NCBI GenBank assembly: GCA_021780815.1
Contig: JAJXYC010000018.1
Coordinates: forward strand, 62,001 to 126,000
Direction: 5' to 3'
Origin: Bacteroidota bacterium
GTDB lineage: Bacteria > Bacteroidota > Ignavibacteria > Kapaibacteriales > UBA2268
DNA: 64,000 nt
Shown here: positions 53,788-62,593 of the stretch, piece after piece
How the letters are laid out: each line of letters begins with the position of its first letter
Position numbering within the stretch: position 1 is the stretch's first letter
The notes under the pieces: model-generated
What the model saw: the letters and a program-made list of their open reading frames with translations, nothing else
What the model was told of the DNA's origin: nothing
Database searches by the model: none
Program-made: the position numbers and the translations under genes

Positions 53788-54447
53788 TTATTTGATAACA
53801 GCGAACATATCTTCGGGCGTATCGCAAATAGGGCAAGGTTTGTTACGTTTGCCTCTTTCTGTAAACCCACAAACAGGACAAACAAAAAAGTCATCTGTTG
53901 CTTTTTTCCACTTCTCCAAATTATTCATCGCTTCATTATAAAAGCCAGCATGAACTTTTTCTACTTGTAAAGAAAAATTAAAAGCTCGCATTGCATCAAT
54001 ATTTTTCTCTTTCTTCGCATTATCTAAAAATTCAGGGTACATTTTGGTATATTCGTAAGTTTCACCATTTAAAGCAGTCTGCAAATTTTCCTTTGTGGTT
54101 TTAACTTCGGGATTTTTCACGTCAGCAATTGGTTTAGCACCCATTTTTTGAATCACATTAGAAAGATTGTTTGCATGAACTTTTTCTGCCTGCGCTGCCG
54201 CCCGGAACAAAACTGCAGCTTGTTTGTATCCTTCTTCGTCAGCTTTTTTAGCGAATGCTTCGTACCTCGTATTCGCATTCATTTCCCCGTTATACGCTGT
54301 TTGCAAATTTTGCAACACTACACTATTGTTTGCCGTTTGGACTTGTGTTGTTGTTTCAGGCTTTTGCTCTTGTTTGGCTTCTTTCGTGCAAGAAACAACT
54401 GCCACCAATGTAATTGCAAGAAATAATAAGTTAATATTTTTTTTCAT
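53788..54447 (-). CDS. rbr: Rubrerythrin with a lipoprotein signal
   Basis: Non-heme diiron peroxidase fused to a rubredoxin domain, 219 residues. The first 20 residues look like a lipoprotein signal: KK, a hydrophobic run and the lipobox VVSC with C20. The diiron helices carry LQTAYNGEMNANTRYEAFAK, then AAAQAEKVHANNL, ALNGETYEYTKMY and SLQVEKVHAGFYNEA (Glu ligands and two ExxH). The rubredoxin end has FVCPVCGF and KPCPICDTPEDMF, four cysteines for iron. Rubrerythrins are usually cytoplasmic, so export and anchoring is unusual. It is divergent from a Fur-family regulator and a peroxiredoxin, in line with peroxide defence. Confidence 0.92.
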   Translation of the reverse strand: MKKNINLLFLAITLVAVVSCTKEAKQEQKPETTTQVQTANNSVVLQNLQTAYNGEMNANTRYEAFAKKADEEGYKQAAVLFRAAAQAEKVHANNLSNVIQKMGAKPIADVKNPEVKTTKENLQTALNGETYEYTKMYPEFLDNAKKEKNIDAMRAFNFSLQVEKVHAGFYNEAMNNLEKWKKATDDFFVCPVCGFTERGKRNKPCPICDTPEDMFAVIK

Positions 54448-54568
54448 AAAGACTCCAGTAAAAAAAGTTAATAAAAATATAATTAATTTATCTTTAATTT
54501 AACAAAATTTTTTTAAATTGCAAAATATTATAATAAAAAAATAAAAAGAAAATTCATTCGTTTTAATA

Positions 54569-54600
54569 TTAGAGTAATTCTAAATTTAAAATTATTCTAA
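54569..54600 (+). promoter_or_regulatory. Two tandem Fur/PerR-like boxes before the regulator
   Basis: TTAGAGTAATTCTAA (54569-54583) and TTAAAATTATTCTAA (54586-54600) are 15-base 7-1-7 palindromes, each with a single mismatch between half-sites. They are 17 bases apart, centre to centre, and end 14 bases ahead of the fur-family ATG. The layout resembles PerR boxes (TTATAATnATTATAA). Likely operator for self-control and possibly for the divergent rubrerythrin gene. Confidence 0.65.
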
Positions 54601-54614
54601 AAAAATAAGAAAAG

Positions 54615-55034
54615 ATGAAAACAAAAAATAAAGTAGGAAGTTTAGTAAACAAGAATGTAAAGCCAACTTTACAAAGGCAAATTATTTACGAAACCTTATC
54701 TAAATTACGTATTCATCCTACGGCAGAGGAATTGTATCAAGCGATTAAAAAAGATTATCCTGCAATTTCCCTCGCTACAATTTACAATACATTAGATTTG
54801 TTTGAAAAAAATAAAATTATCATTACAATTAACAGAAATGGAGAAAGCACTCGCTATGATTTAATAGAAAAGAAGCATTTCCACCTTTTTGATGAAGATA
54901 AAAATGAAATAGTTGATTATTACGATGACGAATTATATAAATTAATTAAAACGTATTTAAATTCCCATAAGTTAGAGAATTATCAAATTCAAGATTTTAA
55001 TCTTGAAATTTTTGTAAATAAAATTAAGGAGTAA
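54615..55034 (+). CDS. Fur-family regulator without cysteines
   Basis: Metal- or peroxide-responsive DNA-binding protein, 139 residues. The winged-helix part is intact: [54 protein letters not shown]. The second half keeps [17 protein letters not shown] in place of the usual HHHHxxCxxCGxV, so the metal-sensor HxH survives partly, but the whole protein has no cysteine and thus no Cys4 structural zinc site. It is followed five bases later by a peroxiredoxin gene and preceded by two palindromic boxes, which favours a PerR-like role. Confidence 0.85.
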   Translation: MKTKNKVGSLVNKNVKPTLQRQIIYETLSKLRIHPTAEELYQAIKKDYPAISLATIYNTLDLFEKNKIIITINRNGESTRYDLIEKKHFHLFDEDKNEIVDYYDDELYKLIKTYLNSHKLENYQIQDFNLEIFVNKIKE

Positions 55035-55039
55035 CAAAA

Positions 55040-55693
55040 ATGTCAGAACAAACAAGACCTTTAATGCTTGGGGATAAATTCCCCGAAGTTGAGTTGCAAA
55101 CAACTCATGGGAAAATGAAGTTACCAAAAGTTTTCGAAGGCAAATGGTTTATCTTATTTAGTCACCCTGGTGATTTCACACCTGTTTGCACAACAGAATT
55201 CGTGGGGTTCCAAAGACGTTACGAAGAATTCAAAAAATTGAACTGCGAATTAATTGGATTAAGTATTGACCAAGTATTTGCTCATATTCAATGGGTAAGT
55301 TGGATTAAAGAACATCTCAATACACACATTGAGTTCCCTATTATTGCTGATGATGGTGCATTTGCTAATGTTCTCGGAATAATTCATCCTAACAAAGGGA
55401 AAAATACAGTTCGTGCTGTCTATTTTGTTGACCCAACAAGCACAATTAGAGCTATACTTTTCTATCCACAAGAATTAGGTAGAAATTTAGATGAGTTTTT
55501 ACGTATGTTGAAAGCTTTTCAAGTTGGTGAAGAAAACGGTGCTGCTATGCCTGCTAATTGGCCTAATAATGAGCTAATTGGGAATAAAGTTATTGTTCCA
55601 CCTCCGACAGATGTTAAAGCTGCTGAATACAAGAAACAAAAATACGAAAATTACGACTGGTGGTTCTTGTATAAAGATATTGGCAAAGAATAA
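55040..55693 (+). CDS. Peroxiredoxin (Prx6/1-Cys type)
   Basis: Thiol peroxidase of 217 residues. [15 protein letters not shown] sets the peroxidatic C50. The long C-terminal part ([29 protein letters not shown]) is typical of the Prx6 subfamily. AAGGAG precedes the ATG at 55040, and the regulator's stop is only five bases upstream, so the pair shares a transcript. Only one further cysteine is present (KLNCELIGL), so the resolving partner may be external. It likely detoxifies hydrogen peroxide or organic peroxides together with rubrerythrin. Confidence 0.93.
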   Translation: MSEQTRPLMLGDKFPEVELQTTHGKMKLPKVFEGKWFILFSHPGDFTPVCTTEFVGFQRRYEEFKKLNCELIGLSIDQVFAHIQWVSWIKEHLNTHIEFPIIADDGAFANVLGIIHPNKGKNTVRAVYFVDPTSTIRAILFYPQELGRNLDEFLRMLKAFQVGEENGAAMPANWPNNELIGNKVIVPPPTDVKAAEYKKQKYENYDWWFLYKDIGKE

Positions 55694-55709
55694 TTCTAAA
55701 ATATTTTTT

Positions 55710-55759
55710 ACGCAGTGAAAATAATCAATAATGACACATGTTTTTCACTGCGTTTTTTA
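55710..55759 (+). terminator. Terminator after the peroxiredoxin gene
   Basis: Perfect 12-bp stem ACGCAGTGAAAA (55710-55721) with TTTTCACTGCGT (55742-55753), followed by TTTTT. Ends the fur-prx unit 16 bases past its stop. Confidence 0.88.
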
Positions 55760-55819
55760 TTTTTATAATAAAGATACAACTGATTAAAAGTAATTTTTAT
55801 TTTGAAATTCAAAAGCTTA

Positions 55820-55865
55820 TAAAAACTCCCGACTTTCTTTTTAATATTCACAGGAAATCGGGAGT
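55820..55865 (-). terminator. Terminator after gcvPB
   Basis: Stem ACTCCCGA (55825-55832) with TCGGGAGT (55858-55865), strengthened by inner TTTC/GAAA. On the minus strand the arm is followed by TTTTTA, so it ends gcvPB transcription, 38 bases past its stop. Confidence 0.82.
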
Positions 55866-55902
55866 AGTCCAAATTAAATGTTCTTACTTATAAAATAAAA
55901 AC

Positions 55903-57348
55903 TTAATCAACCCATTTTAAATTCAAATTACGAGCAGCATAAGCATCGTTAATTCTACCAATAGGTGTATTGTGAGGTGCTGATTTAACATTTGCGGGAT
56001 CTTCGTCAATTTCTTTATTGATGGCAATTAAAGCTTGTGCAAAAGATTCAATGCTTTCTTTAGTTTCTGTTTCGGTAGGCTCAATAAGCAAAGCTTCGTG
56101 AACAATCAAAGGGAAATAAACTGTTGGGGCATGGAAACCATAGTCCAACAATCGTTTAGCAATATCCATTGTAGTTGCCCCTTTTTTCTTTTGTTTGTCT
56201 CCACTCATTACAAATTCATGCATAGATTGAGCAGGATATGGAAATTCAAAATAATCTTTGATTAAAGACTTTAAGTAGTTTGCGTTAATAATAGCACCTT
56301 GACTTGTTTCTTTTAATCCTTCTTTTCCTAACATCTTAATGTAAGTATAGGCACGGACAAAAATTAAGAAATTGCCAAAGAATGAATGAATTTTACCAAT
56401 ACTTTTAGGTAAGTCGTAATTCAAAGAATATTCATTATTTTTAAATGAAATTTGTGGAACAGGCAAATAAGGCAATAATCTTTCAGAAACAACTACAGCG
56501 CCAGAACCAGGTCCACCACCACCATGAGGTGTTGAAAATGTTTTGTGCAAATTAATATGCAAAGCATCTACACCGATTTTGCCGGGGTGAACAATTCCTA
56601 GAAGAGCATTCAAATTAGCACCGTCCATATATAGCAAAGCCCCACAATCGTGTAAAATTTCTTGTATTGTCATAATATTTGTTTCGAATATTCCTAATGT
56701 ATTAGGATTGGTTACCATCATACCAGCGACTTCGTCATTGGCTTTTGCTTTTAAATCTTCTATGTCCACTCTGCCTTGTTCATCAGATTTAACATTAACA
56801 ATTTGGAAACCCGCAATTGCAGCAGAAGCAGGATTTGTACCATGTGCTGAATCTGGAATTAATATTTTTGTTCTTTTAAAATCTTTTCTGTCCAGATGAT
56901 ATGCTCTAATCATCATAATTCCAGTAAATTCACCTGCGGCACCAGCTGATGGCTGCAATGTAACACCTTTCATATCAGTGATTTTCATTAAATCATTTCC
57001 CAACTCATACATTAATTGCAATGCTCCTTGAGCATATTTAGCATTTACGAGAGGGTGAATATTTGTAAATCCATCTAAAGACGCAGTTTTTTCATTTACT
57101 TTTGGGTTGTATTTCATTGTACAAGAACCAAGTGGATAGAACCCTTCTTCTATGTTATAATTCAAATGTGAAAGCCTTACAAAATGTCTAGCTAATTCAT
57201 TTTCACTAACTTCTGGCAATTTAGCAGGTTCTGTGCGAATAAACTTTGCGTCTAATAAATTTGTCAATTCAGTCTTATTGACATCTAACTTTGGTAATGA
57301 ATAACCTTTTCTACCCTTGCGGGATTTTTCAAAAATAAGTTTTTCCAT
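55903..57348 (-). CDS. gcvPB: Glycine dehydrogenase (decarboxylating) subunit 2
   Basis: PLP-binding half of the two-subunit P-protein of the glycine cleavage system. The 481 residues contain GSCTMKYNPK, ILIPDSAHGTNPASA, and the PLP lysine in LHINLHKTFSTPHGGGG. The end carries the typical KSAPHNTPIGRINDAYA. Subunit 1 (gcvPA), gcvT and gcvH are not in the window. lpdA at 22 kb could supply the L-protein. A TAnnTTTG box at the end of rnc gives it a separate promoter. Confidence 0.96.
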   Translation of the reverse strand: MEKLIFEKSRKGRKGYSLPKLDVNKTELTNLLDAKFIRTEPAKLPEVSENELARHFVRLSHLNYNIEEGFYPLGSCTMKYNPKVNEKTASLDGFTNIHPLVNAKYAQGALQLMYELGNDLMKITDMKGVTLQPSAGAAGEFTGIMMIRAYHLDRKDFKRTKILIPDSAHGTNPASAAIAGFQIVNVKSDEQGRVDIEDLKAKANDEVAGMMVTNPNTLGIFETNIMTIQEILHDCGALLYMDGANLNALLGIVHPGKIGVDALHINLHKTFSTPHGGGGPGSGAVVVSERLLPYLPVPQISFKNNEYSLNYDLPKSIGKIHSFFGNFLIFVRAYTYIKMLGKEGLKETSQGAIINANYLKSLIKDYFEFPYPAQSMHEFVMSGDKQKKKGATTMDIAKRLLDYGFHAPTVYFPLIVHEALLIEPTETETKESIESFAQALIAINKEIDEDPANVKSAPHNTPIGRINDAYAARNLNLKWVD

Positions 57349-57391
57349 TTTTTTTAGTATAGTTTTTTTGAAATGATATTTAAAATAAATT

Positions 57392-57399
57392 CAAAATTA
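57392..57399 (-). promoter_or_regulatory. TAnnTTTG promoter box before gcvPB
   Basis: TAATTTTG on the minus strand overlaps the rnc stop codon and lies 43 bases ahead of the gcvPB ATG. It lets gcvPB be transcribed apart from the fab operon. No clear -33 element. Confidence 0.45.
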
Positions 57400-58269
57400 C
57401 AACAAGAAATTGGATAAATTTAAAACTTTTTTAGCAGCAAACTGTTCAGCATCTTTTTTTGAGTTCGCAATTGCCGTTCCAACTAATTTCTCGTTAATAT
57501 AAACTCCGATTAAAAATCTTTTTAAGTGAGCTGGTCCTTCTTCCCATAAAACTTTGTAAATAGGGAAATTAACTCCATAGGATTGGACAAATTCCATTAA
57601 TTCGCTTTTATAATTCATTGAATCTAATGCGTGGATTTTCATCAATATCGGCAATACTTTGTTATACACAAAATGTTGTGTAGTAGCAAATCCCGAATCT
57701 AAATAAATAGCTCCAATTATAGATTCTAAAGCATTTGAAAGAATTGTAACATTTCCTGAGTTAATCAAATTACGAGCATTATTTGAAGTTTGAATTAAAT
57801 TACTAATACCTAACTCTTTTGCGGTTTTCCCCAAGATATTACGGTTAATAAGTTTAGACCGCATACTGCTCAATTCACCTTCTTTAAGATTTGGGTACTT
57901 ATGAAACAAGTAATCTGTAATAATAAAATTAAAAATAGAATCCCCAAGATATTCAAGCCTTTCAAAGTTCAACAAATCGCAAAAAGCCGCATTGGAAAAC
58001 TTTTTCTGGAATAAAGGCATTAAAGAGCGATGAATTAAAGCTAATTTAAAGAAATTAGGCTCGTGAATACTTATAGATAAAATATTTGCTAATTGAAAAA
58101 TTTTTTTATCTTCAATAAGATTGGTTTCATTAATAGCATTAAAAAGAATTGCGGAAAAATATTCACTATCAATATTTTCCCGCAATTTGCTTTTTTGTGT
58201 TTTTTTTACAAATTCTTCTTGATTCTTTTGAAAGTATGCATTAATATTATTATTAAGGTTCTTTCCCAC
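57397..58269 (-). CDS. rnc: Ribonuclease III
   Basis: Cleaves double-stranded RNA, processing rRNA precursors. The 290 residues include an extra N-terminal stretch of about 45 residues compared with the usual 225-250. The signature LERLEYLGDSIFNFIITDYL and GELSSMRSKLINR hold the catalytic acidic residues; ALESIIGAIYLDSG follows. The C-terminal dsRNA-binding domain ends IANSKKDAEQFAAKKVL. It follows fabF by six bases as the last gene of the fatty-acid operon, a common order. Confidence 0.94.
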   Translation of the reverse strand: MGKNLNNNINAYFQKNQEEFVKKTQKSKLRENIDSEYFSAILFNAINETNLIEDKKIFQLANILSISIHEPNFFKLALIHRSLMPLFQKKFSNAAFCDLLNFERLEYLGDSIFNFIITDYLFHKYPNLKEGELSSMRSKLINRNILGKTAKELGISNLIQTSNNARNLINSGNVTILSNALESIIGAIYLDSGFATTQHFVYNKVLPILMKIHALDSMNYKSELMEFVQSYGVNFPIYKVLWEEGPAHLKRFLIGVYINEKLVGTAIANSKKDAEQFAAKKVLNLSNFLL

Positions 58270-58275
58270 AATTCA

Positions 58276-59523
58276 TCAAGCATATTTCTTGAAAAGAACA
58301 GTTGCATTATGTCCACCAAAACCAAAGGTATTGCTGATAGCAACATTTATATCTTTTTTAATAGGAGTGTTAGGGACATAATTTAAATCACATTCAGGGT
58401 CAGGAGTTTCATAGTTAATAGTCGGAGGAATAACTCCATTAGCAATAGTTAGAACTGAAGTGATAGCTTCAATTGCACCAGCCGCACCGAGACAATGTCC
58501 TGCCATAGATTTAGTAGAACTAATTAGCAAATCTTTTGCTTTTTCGCCGAATAATTCTTTAATTGCAGCAGTTTCATTTTTATCATTAAATGGAGTTGAA
58601 GTACCATGAGCGTTAATATAATCAACATCATTTAAAGTTAAATTAGCATCGGCAATAGCGAACTTCATTGAATTATAAGGTCCAATTAAAGTAGGCTGAG
58701 TAATATGGTAAGCATCATCAGTTAAGCCAAACCCTGCGAATTCTGCATAAATTTTCGCTCCACGGTTTAAAGCATGTTCTTCGGTTTCAAGGACAATAAC
58801 TCCTGAGCCTTCGCCAATTACAAATCCATCACGGTCTTTGTCAAAAGGACGAGAAGCTTTTTGTGGTGCATCATTTCTTGTAGATAAAGCTTTCATTGAA
58901 TTGAAACCACCAATTCCCATCGGAGTAACGCTTGCTTCCGCACCTCCCACAACCATCACATTAGCTGAACCTCTTTGCATTAGCATTAAAGCGTCCGCAA
59001 GAGCATGAGATGAAGATGCACAAGCAGAAACAGTCGAATAGTTAGGACCACGTAAGCCATAACGAATTGCGATATGTCCTGATGCTATGTCTATAATCAT
59101 CATAGGAATAAAGAAAGGAGATATCCTATCAGGTTTACCTCTTTTGATATAACCTTCAAATTGTTCGTGATAAGAATTCATTCCACCTATTCCAGAAGCA
59201 ACAATAACACCAATCTTATCTTTATCTTCTTTTTCGAAATCAATACCAGCATCATCAATAGCCATAGTCGCTGCCGCCATAGCAAAATGGGTAAATAAAT
59301 CCATTCTTTGAGCTTCTTTGCGGTTTACGAATTGGTATACATCAAAATTTTTCACCTCATGGGCAAATTTTGTGTCAAATTCTGTGGCATCAAAACGGGT
59401 TATTGGTGCCGCTCCACTTTTCCCTAATAATAATGCTTCCCAAAAATCTTTCACATTATTACCAATAGAAGTTACAGCACCAATCCCAGTAACAACAACT
59501 TTAGGGTAATTATATTTGGACAT
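58276..59523 (-). CDS. fabF: Beta-ketoacyl-ACP synthase II
   Basis: Elongating condensing enzyme of type II fatty-acid synthesis. The 415 residues have catalytic C168 (STVSACASSSHAL), one active-site histidine in NAHGTSTPFND and the other in SMAGHCLGAAGAIEA. Closes with NTFGFGGHNATVLFKK. Lies eight bases after acpP and six before rnc. Confidence 0.97.
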   Translation of the reverse strand: MSKYNYPKVVVTGIGAVTSIGNNVKDFWEALLLGKSGAAPITRFDATEFDTKFAHEVKNFDVYQFVNRKEAQRMDLFTHFAMAAATMAIDDAGIDFEKEDKDKIGVIVASGIGGMNSYHEQFEGYIKRGKPDRISPFFIPMMIIDIASGHIAIRYGLRGPNYSTVSACASSSHALADALMLMQRGSANVMVVGGAEASVTPMGIGGFNSMKALSTRNDAPQKASRPFDKDRDGFVIGEGSGVIVLETEEHALNRGAKIYAEFAGFGLTDDAYHITQPTLIGPYNSMKFAIADANLTLNDVDYINAHGTSTPFNDKNETAAIKELFGEKAKDLLISSTKSMAGHCLGAAGAIEAITSVLTIANGVIPPTINYETPDPECDLNYVPNTPIKKDINVAISNTFGFGGHNATVLFKKYA

Positions 59524-59531
59524 CGCCTATA

Positions 59532-59768
59532 TTAACCTAATTTTGAAGTAAGATAATTAACTACATCGCCAACTGTTTGAATTTTTTCTGCATCTGCTTC
59601 ATCAATTGATATGTCAAATTCTTTTTCAAATTCCATAATCAATTCAACGGTATCCAATGAATCTGCACCTAAATCTTTTGTAAAAGAAGCGGCATCATTA
59701 ATTAAGGATTCTTCTACACCAAGTTTCTTGATGATAATTTCTGTTACTTGTTTTCTTATGTCTGCCAT
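59532..59768 (-). CDS. acpP: Acyl carrier protein
   Basis: Carries the growing acyl chain on phosphopantetheine. The 78 residues have the modification site S37 in [14 protein letters not shown], followed by [18 protein letters not shown]. Fully typical in size and charge. Between fabG and fabF. Confidence 0.97.
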   Translation of the reverse strand: MADIRKQVTEIIIKKLGVEESLINDAASFTKDLGADSLDTVELIMEFEKEFDISIDEADAEKIQTVGDVVNYLTSKLG

Positions 59769-59845
59769 AAAAACTCCAATTATTTAATTAATAAAAAAAA
59801 TGTTAAAATAATATTCAAATAATTACTTATGTTTAAATTTCAATT

Positions 59846-60592
59846 TTAAAGATATAAGCCACCATTAACATGCAAAACTTGACCTGTCATATAAGACGAA
59901 TCTTCTGATGCAAGGAAAGCTACAACATTTGCAATATCTTCTGGTTCGGCTATTCGTTTTAAAGGTATATTATTCAAAAAAATCTTCTTTTGCTCATCAG
60001 ATAGTTGGTCTGTCATTGGTGTACGAACATATCCAGGAGCAACTAAATTAATCAAAATATTTCGAGAAGCTAATTCCCGGGCTGTTGATTTGGTGAAACC
60101 AATAAGTCCTGCTTTGGAAGCAGAATAATTAGATTGACCGGCATTACCCATTGAACCAACAACAGAACCTATATTAATAATTCTGCCGTAACGCTGTCCC
60201 ATCATTATTCTTGCTATTGCTTTTGTACAAACAAAAGCACCTTTTAAATTTGTATTTAATACTGAATCCCATTCGGTTTCACTCATACGAATCAGCAAAT
60301 TATCTCTTGTAATACCTGCATTGTTTACTAATATATCAATTCTGCCCTTTTCTTTGACAATCTCATTAAAGCGTGCTTCAATTGATTCAAATTTAGTAAC
60401 ATCTGCTTGAACACATCTTATTTTTTCTGCAATTTCTGCGTTTTCGCAAAAAACTTCATTTTCGTCAGGAATTTGATAATCTAATGCAAAGACAAATGCA
60501 CCTTCTTTAGCAAATTTTATAGCAATGGATTTGCCTATTCCTCTACAACCACCTGTTACTACTGCTATTTGATTTAGAAACTTTTGGGACAT
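59846..60592 (-). CDS. fabG: 3-oxoacyl-ACP reductase
   Basis: NADPH-dependent SDR enzyme reducing 3-ketoacyl-ACP. In 248 residues, TGGCRGIGKSIA binds the cofactor and the catalytic set is S143, Y156, K160 (YSASK). NAGITRDNLL and PGYVRTPMT match FabG. A 70-base gap to fabD contains a TTCGTAATTTTAC string on the minus strand resembling, but not matching, the -7 box. Confidence 0.96.
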   Translation of the reverse strand: MSQKFLNQIAVVTGGCRGIGKSIAIKFAKEGAFVFALDYQIPDENEVFCENAEIAEKIRCVQADVTKFESIEARFNEIVKEKGRIDILVNNAGITRDNLLIRMSETEWDSVLNTNLKGAFVCTKAIARIMMGQRYGRIINIGSVVGSMGNAGQSNYSASKAGLIGFTKSTARELASRNILINLVAPGYVRTPMTDQLSDEQKKIFLNNIPLKRIAEPEDIANVVAFLASEDSSYMTGQVLHVNGGLYL

Positions 60593-60662
60593 ATTTATTC
60601 TAACTTTATTTAAAATATATTTAATACAAATTGTAAAATTACGAAATATTTTTCAAAAAAAA

Positions 60663-61583
60663 TTAAATGTTTAATAAATTTTCAAATTTATCAATGCCAT
60701 AAATCTTTACATCAGAAAGAGTTCTTTTAATTAATCCTTGCAACACATTTCCTGCACCAATTTCATAGAAACTATCAAACCCTGCATTTTTCATATTCTG
60801 CATAATTTGAGACCAAAGTACAGGCGAAGTTAATTGCTTAATTAAAGCATCTTTTATAACTACTTTATCTGTTTCAGGCAAACTTGTTGTATTTAAAAAT
60901 ACAGGGAATTTAGCATCGGCAAAATTAGACGAATTGATTGCAGTTGATAATTCCTGTGCGGCATCTTCAAGTAAAGGTGAGTGGAATGCCCCACTAACAA
61001 CAAGTTCCTTTACCATTTTTGCTCCTGCTTCTTTAAATTTTATTGCTGTATTTTGCAAAAGAGATTTTGAACCTGACACAACCAATTGCCCAGGAGAATT
61101 ATAATTTGCTGGAACAATTACTCCTGCACCACTTTCTGCCGTCACTTCTTCGCAAACTTGTTTCACTTTTTCATCGTCTAATCCAATTACAGCAAACATA
61201 GTACCAGGTTTTTTAATGCCAGAATTAAACATTAAATTAGCTCTTAATGAAACAATTTTTAAAGCATCGGCAAAGCTAATTACACCAGCGGCATAAAGAG
61301 CAGAATATTCTCCGACAGAATGTCCAGCGGTAGATTCAAAAGTTATTTTTTCCTTTACTAAGTCATACAAAATAGCACTATGCACAAATAAAGCGGGCTG
61401 TGTGTATCTTGTTTCTTTTAAAGTTTCCAAAGGACCTTCAAAACATATTTGGCTTAAAGAATAGCCCAATATCTCATCTGCTTCTATAAATCTTTTCTTT
61501 GCAAATTCTGAATTTGTAAACAAATCCAATCCCATTCCGACATATTGAGAACCTTGTCCTGGGAAAACAACAACGTTTTTCAT
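60663..61583 (-). CDS. fabD: Malonyl-CoA:ACP transacylase
   Basis: Loads malonyl groups onto ACP. The 306 residues include VVFPGQGSQYVGMG, the nucleophile S89 in AGHSVGEYSALY, and the active-site histidine in VVSGAFHSPLLEDAA. The end GAGNVLQGLIKR is typical. Nine bases after fabH. Confidence 0.97.
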   Translation of the reverse strand: MKNVVVFPGQGSQYVGMGLDLFTNSEFAKKRFIEADEILGYSLSQICFEGPLETLKETRYTQPALFVHSAILYDLVKEKITFESTAGHSVGEYSALYAAGVISFADALKIVSLRANLMFNSGIKKPGTMFAVIGLDDEKVKQVCEEVTAESGAGVIVPANYNSPGQLVVSGSKSLLQNTAIKFKEAGAKMVKELVVSGAFHSPLLEDAAQELSTAINSSNFADAKFPVFLNTTSLPETDKVVIKDALIKQLTSPVLWSQIMQNMKNAGFDSFYEIGAGNVLQGLIKRTLSDVKIYGIDKFENLLNI

Positions 61584-61592
61584 ACTTTCACC

Positions 61593-62582
61593 TTAAACAT
61601 TCATATTCCAACGGAGCAAAATGGCTCCCCAAGTAAATCCAGCACCGAAGCTAGATAATACTAAATAATCACCCTTCTTAATTTTACCTGCATCTTTCCA
61701 TTCAGAAAGACAAGAAGGAATTGTTGCAGAAGTTGTGTTAGCATATTTATCAATGTTAATCATAACCTTGTCAGGCGATAAGCCCATTCTGTTAGCTGTT
61801 GCAGAAATAATTCTTAAATTTGCTTGATGAGGTACAAGCCAAGCAATATCATCGTGTGATAAATTATGTCTTTGCATAATTTCTGTACTCACATCAGCCA
61901 TACCTTTAACAGCGGCTTTAAAAACATTTTGACCATCTTGGAATATGTAATGTTCTCTTTTATCAACCGTCTCGTGTGAAGCAGGTTTGAAAGAACCTCC
62001 TGCAATTTGTTTTAGATATTTTCCACCTTCGCCATCGATATGCAAAATATTATCAAGGATACCATAATTAGGATCATCAGACATTTCTACAAGTGTAGCA
62101 GTACCCCCATCGCCAAAAAGTACAGCAGTTGCTCTATCTTGAAAATCCATAATTGAGCTCATCTTATCTGCACCACAAAGAAGAACTCGTTTTGAAGTTC
62201 CACTTTCTACAAGTGAGGCAGCAGTCCTTAAAGAGAAAAGATAACCTGAACACGCCGCCGAAATATCAAAACCCCAAGCATTTGGCATTCCAACCTTGTC
62301 TTGAACAACAGCCGCCGTGTTTGGGAACATATGGTCCGGCGTTACAGTAGAAACTATAATTGTATCAATATCACTGGGAGATAATCCTTTTTGTTCTAAT
62401 AATTGCTTTGCCGCAGGCACTATTAAATCTGATGTTGCACCTTCTTTTAAAAATCTTCTTTCAGAAATACCAGTGCGTGTTTTTATCCACTCATCTGATG
62501 TATCAAGATATTTTGAAAAATAATCATTTTTATAAATATCTGGTGGGAAGTAATGAGTAACAGCAGTAATTGTAGCTGGCAT
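61593..62582 (-). CDS. fabH: Beta-ketoacyl-ACP synthase III
   Basis: Starts fatty-acid synthesis from acetyl-CoA (or branched primers) and malonyl-ACP. The 329 residues hold C111 (ISAACSGYLF), the histidine in VPHQANLRII and the asparagine in KYANTTSATIPSCL. Preceded by plsX at 11 bases. Primer choice (straight or branched) cannot be told from sequence. Confidence 0.97.
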   Translation of the reverse strand: MPATITAVTHYFPPDIYKNDYFSKYLDTSDEWIKTRTGISERRFLKEGATSDLIVPAAKQLLEQKGLSPSDIDTIIVSTVTPDHMFPNTAAVVQDKVGMPNAWGFDISAACSGYLFSLRTAASLVESGTSKRVLLCGADKMSSIMDFQDRATAVLFGDGGTATLVEMSDDPNYGILDNILHIDGEGGKYLKQIAGGSFKPASHETVDKREHYIFQDGQNVFKAAVKGMADVSTEIMQRHNLSHDDIAWLVPHQANLRIISATANRMGLSPDKVMINIDKYANTTSATIPSCLSEWKDAGKIKKGDYLVLSSFGAGFTWGAILLRWNMNV

Positions 62583-62593
62583 TTGATTTTCCT

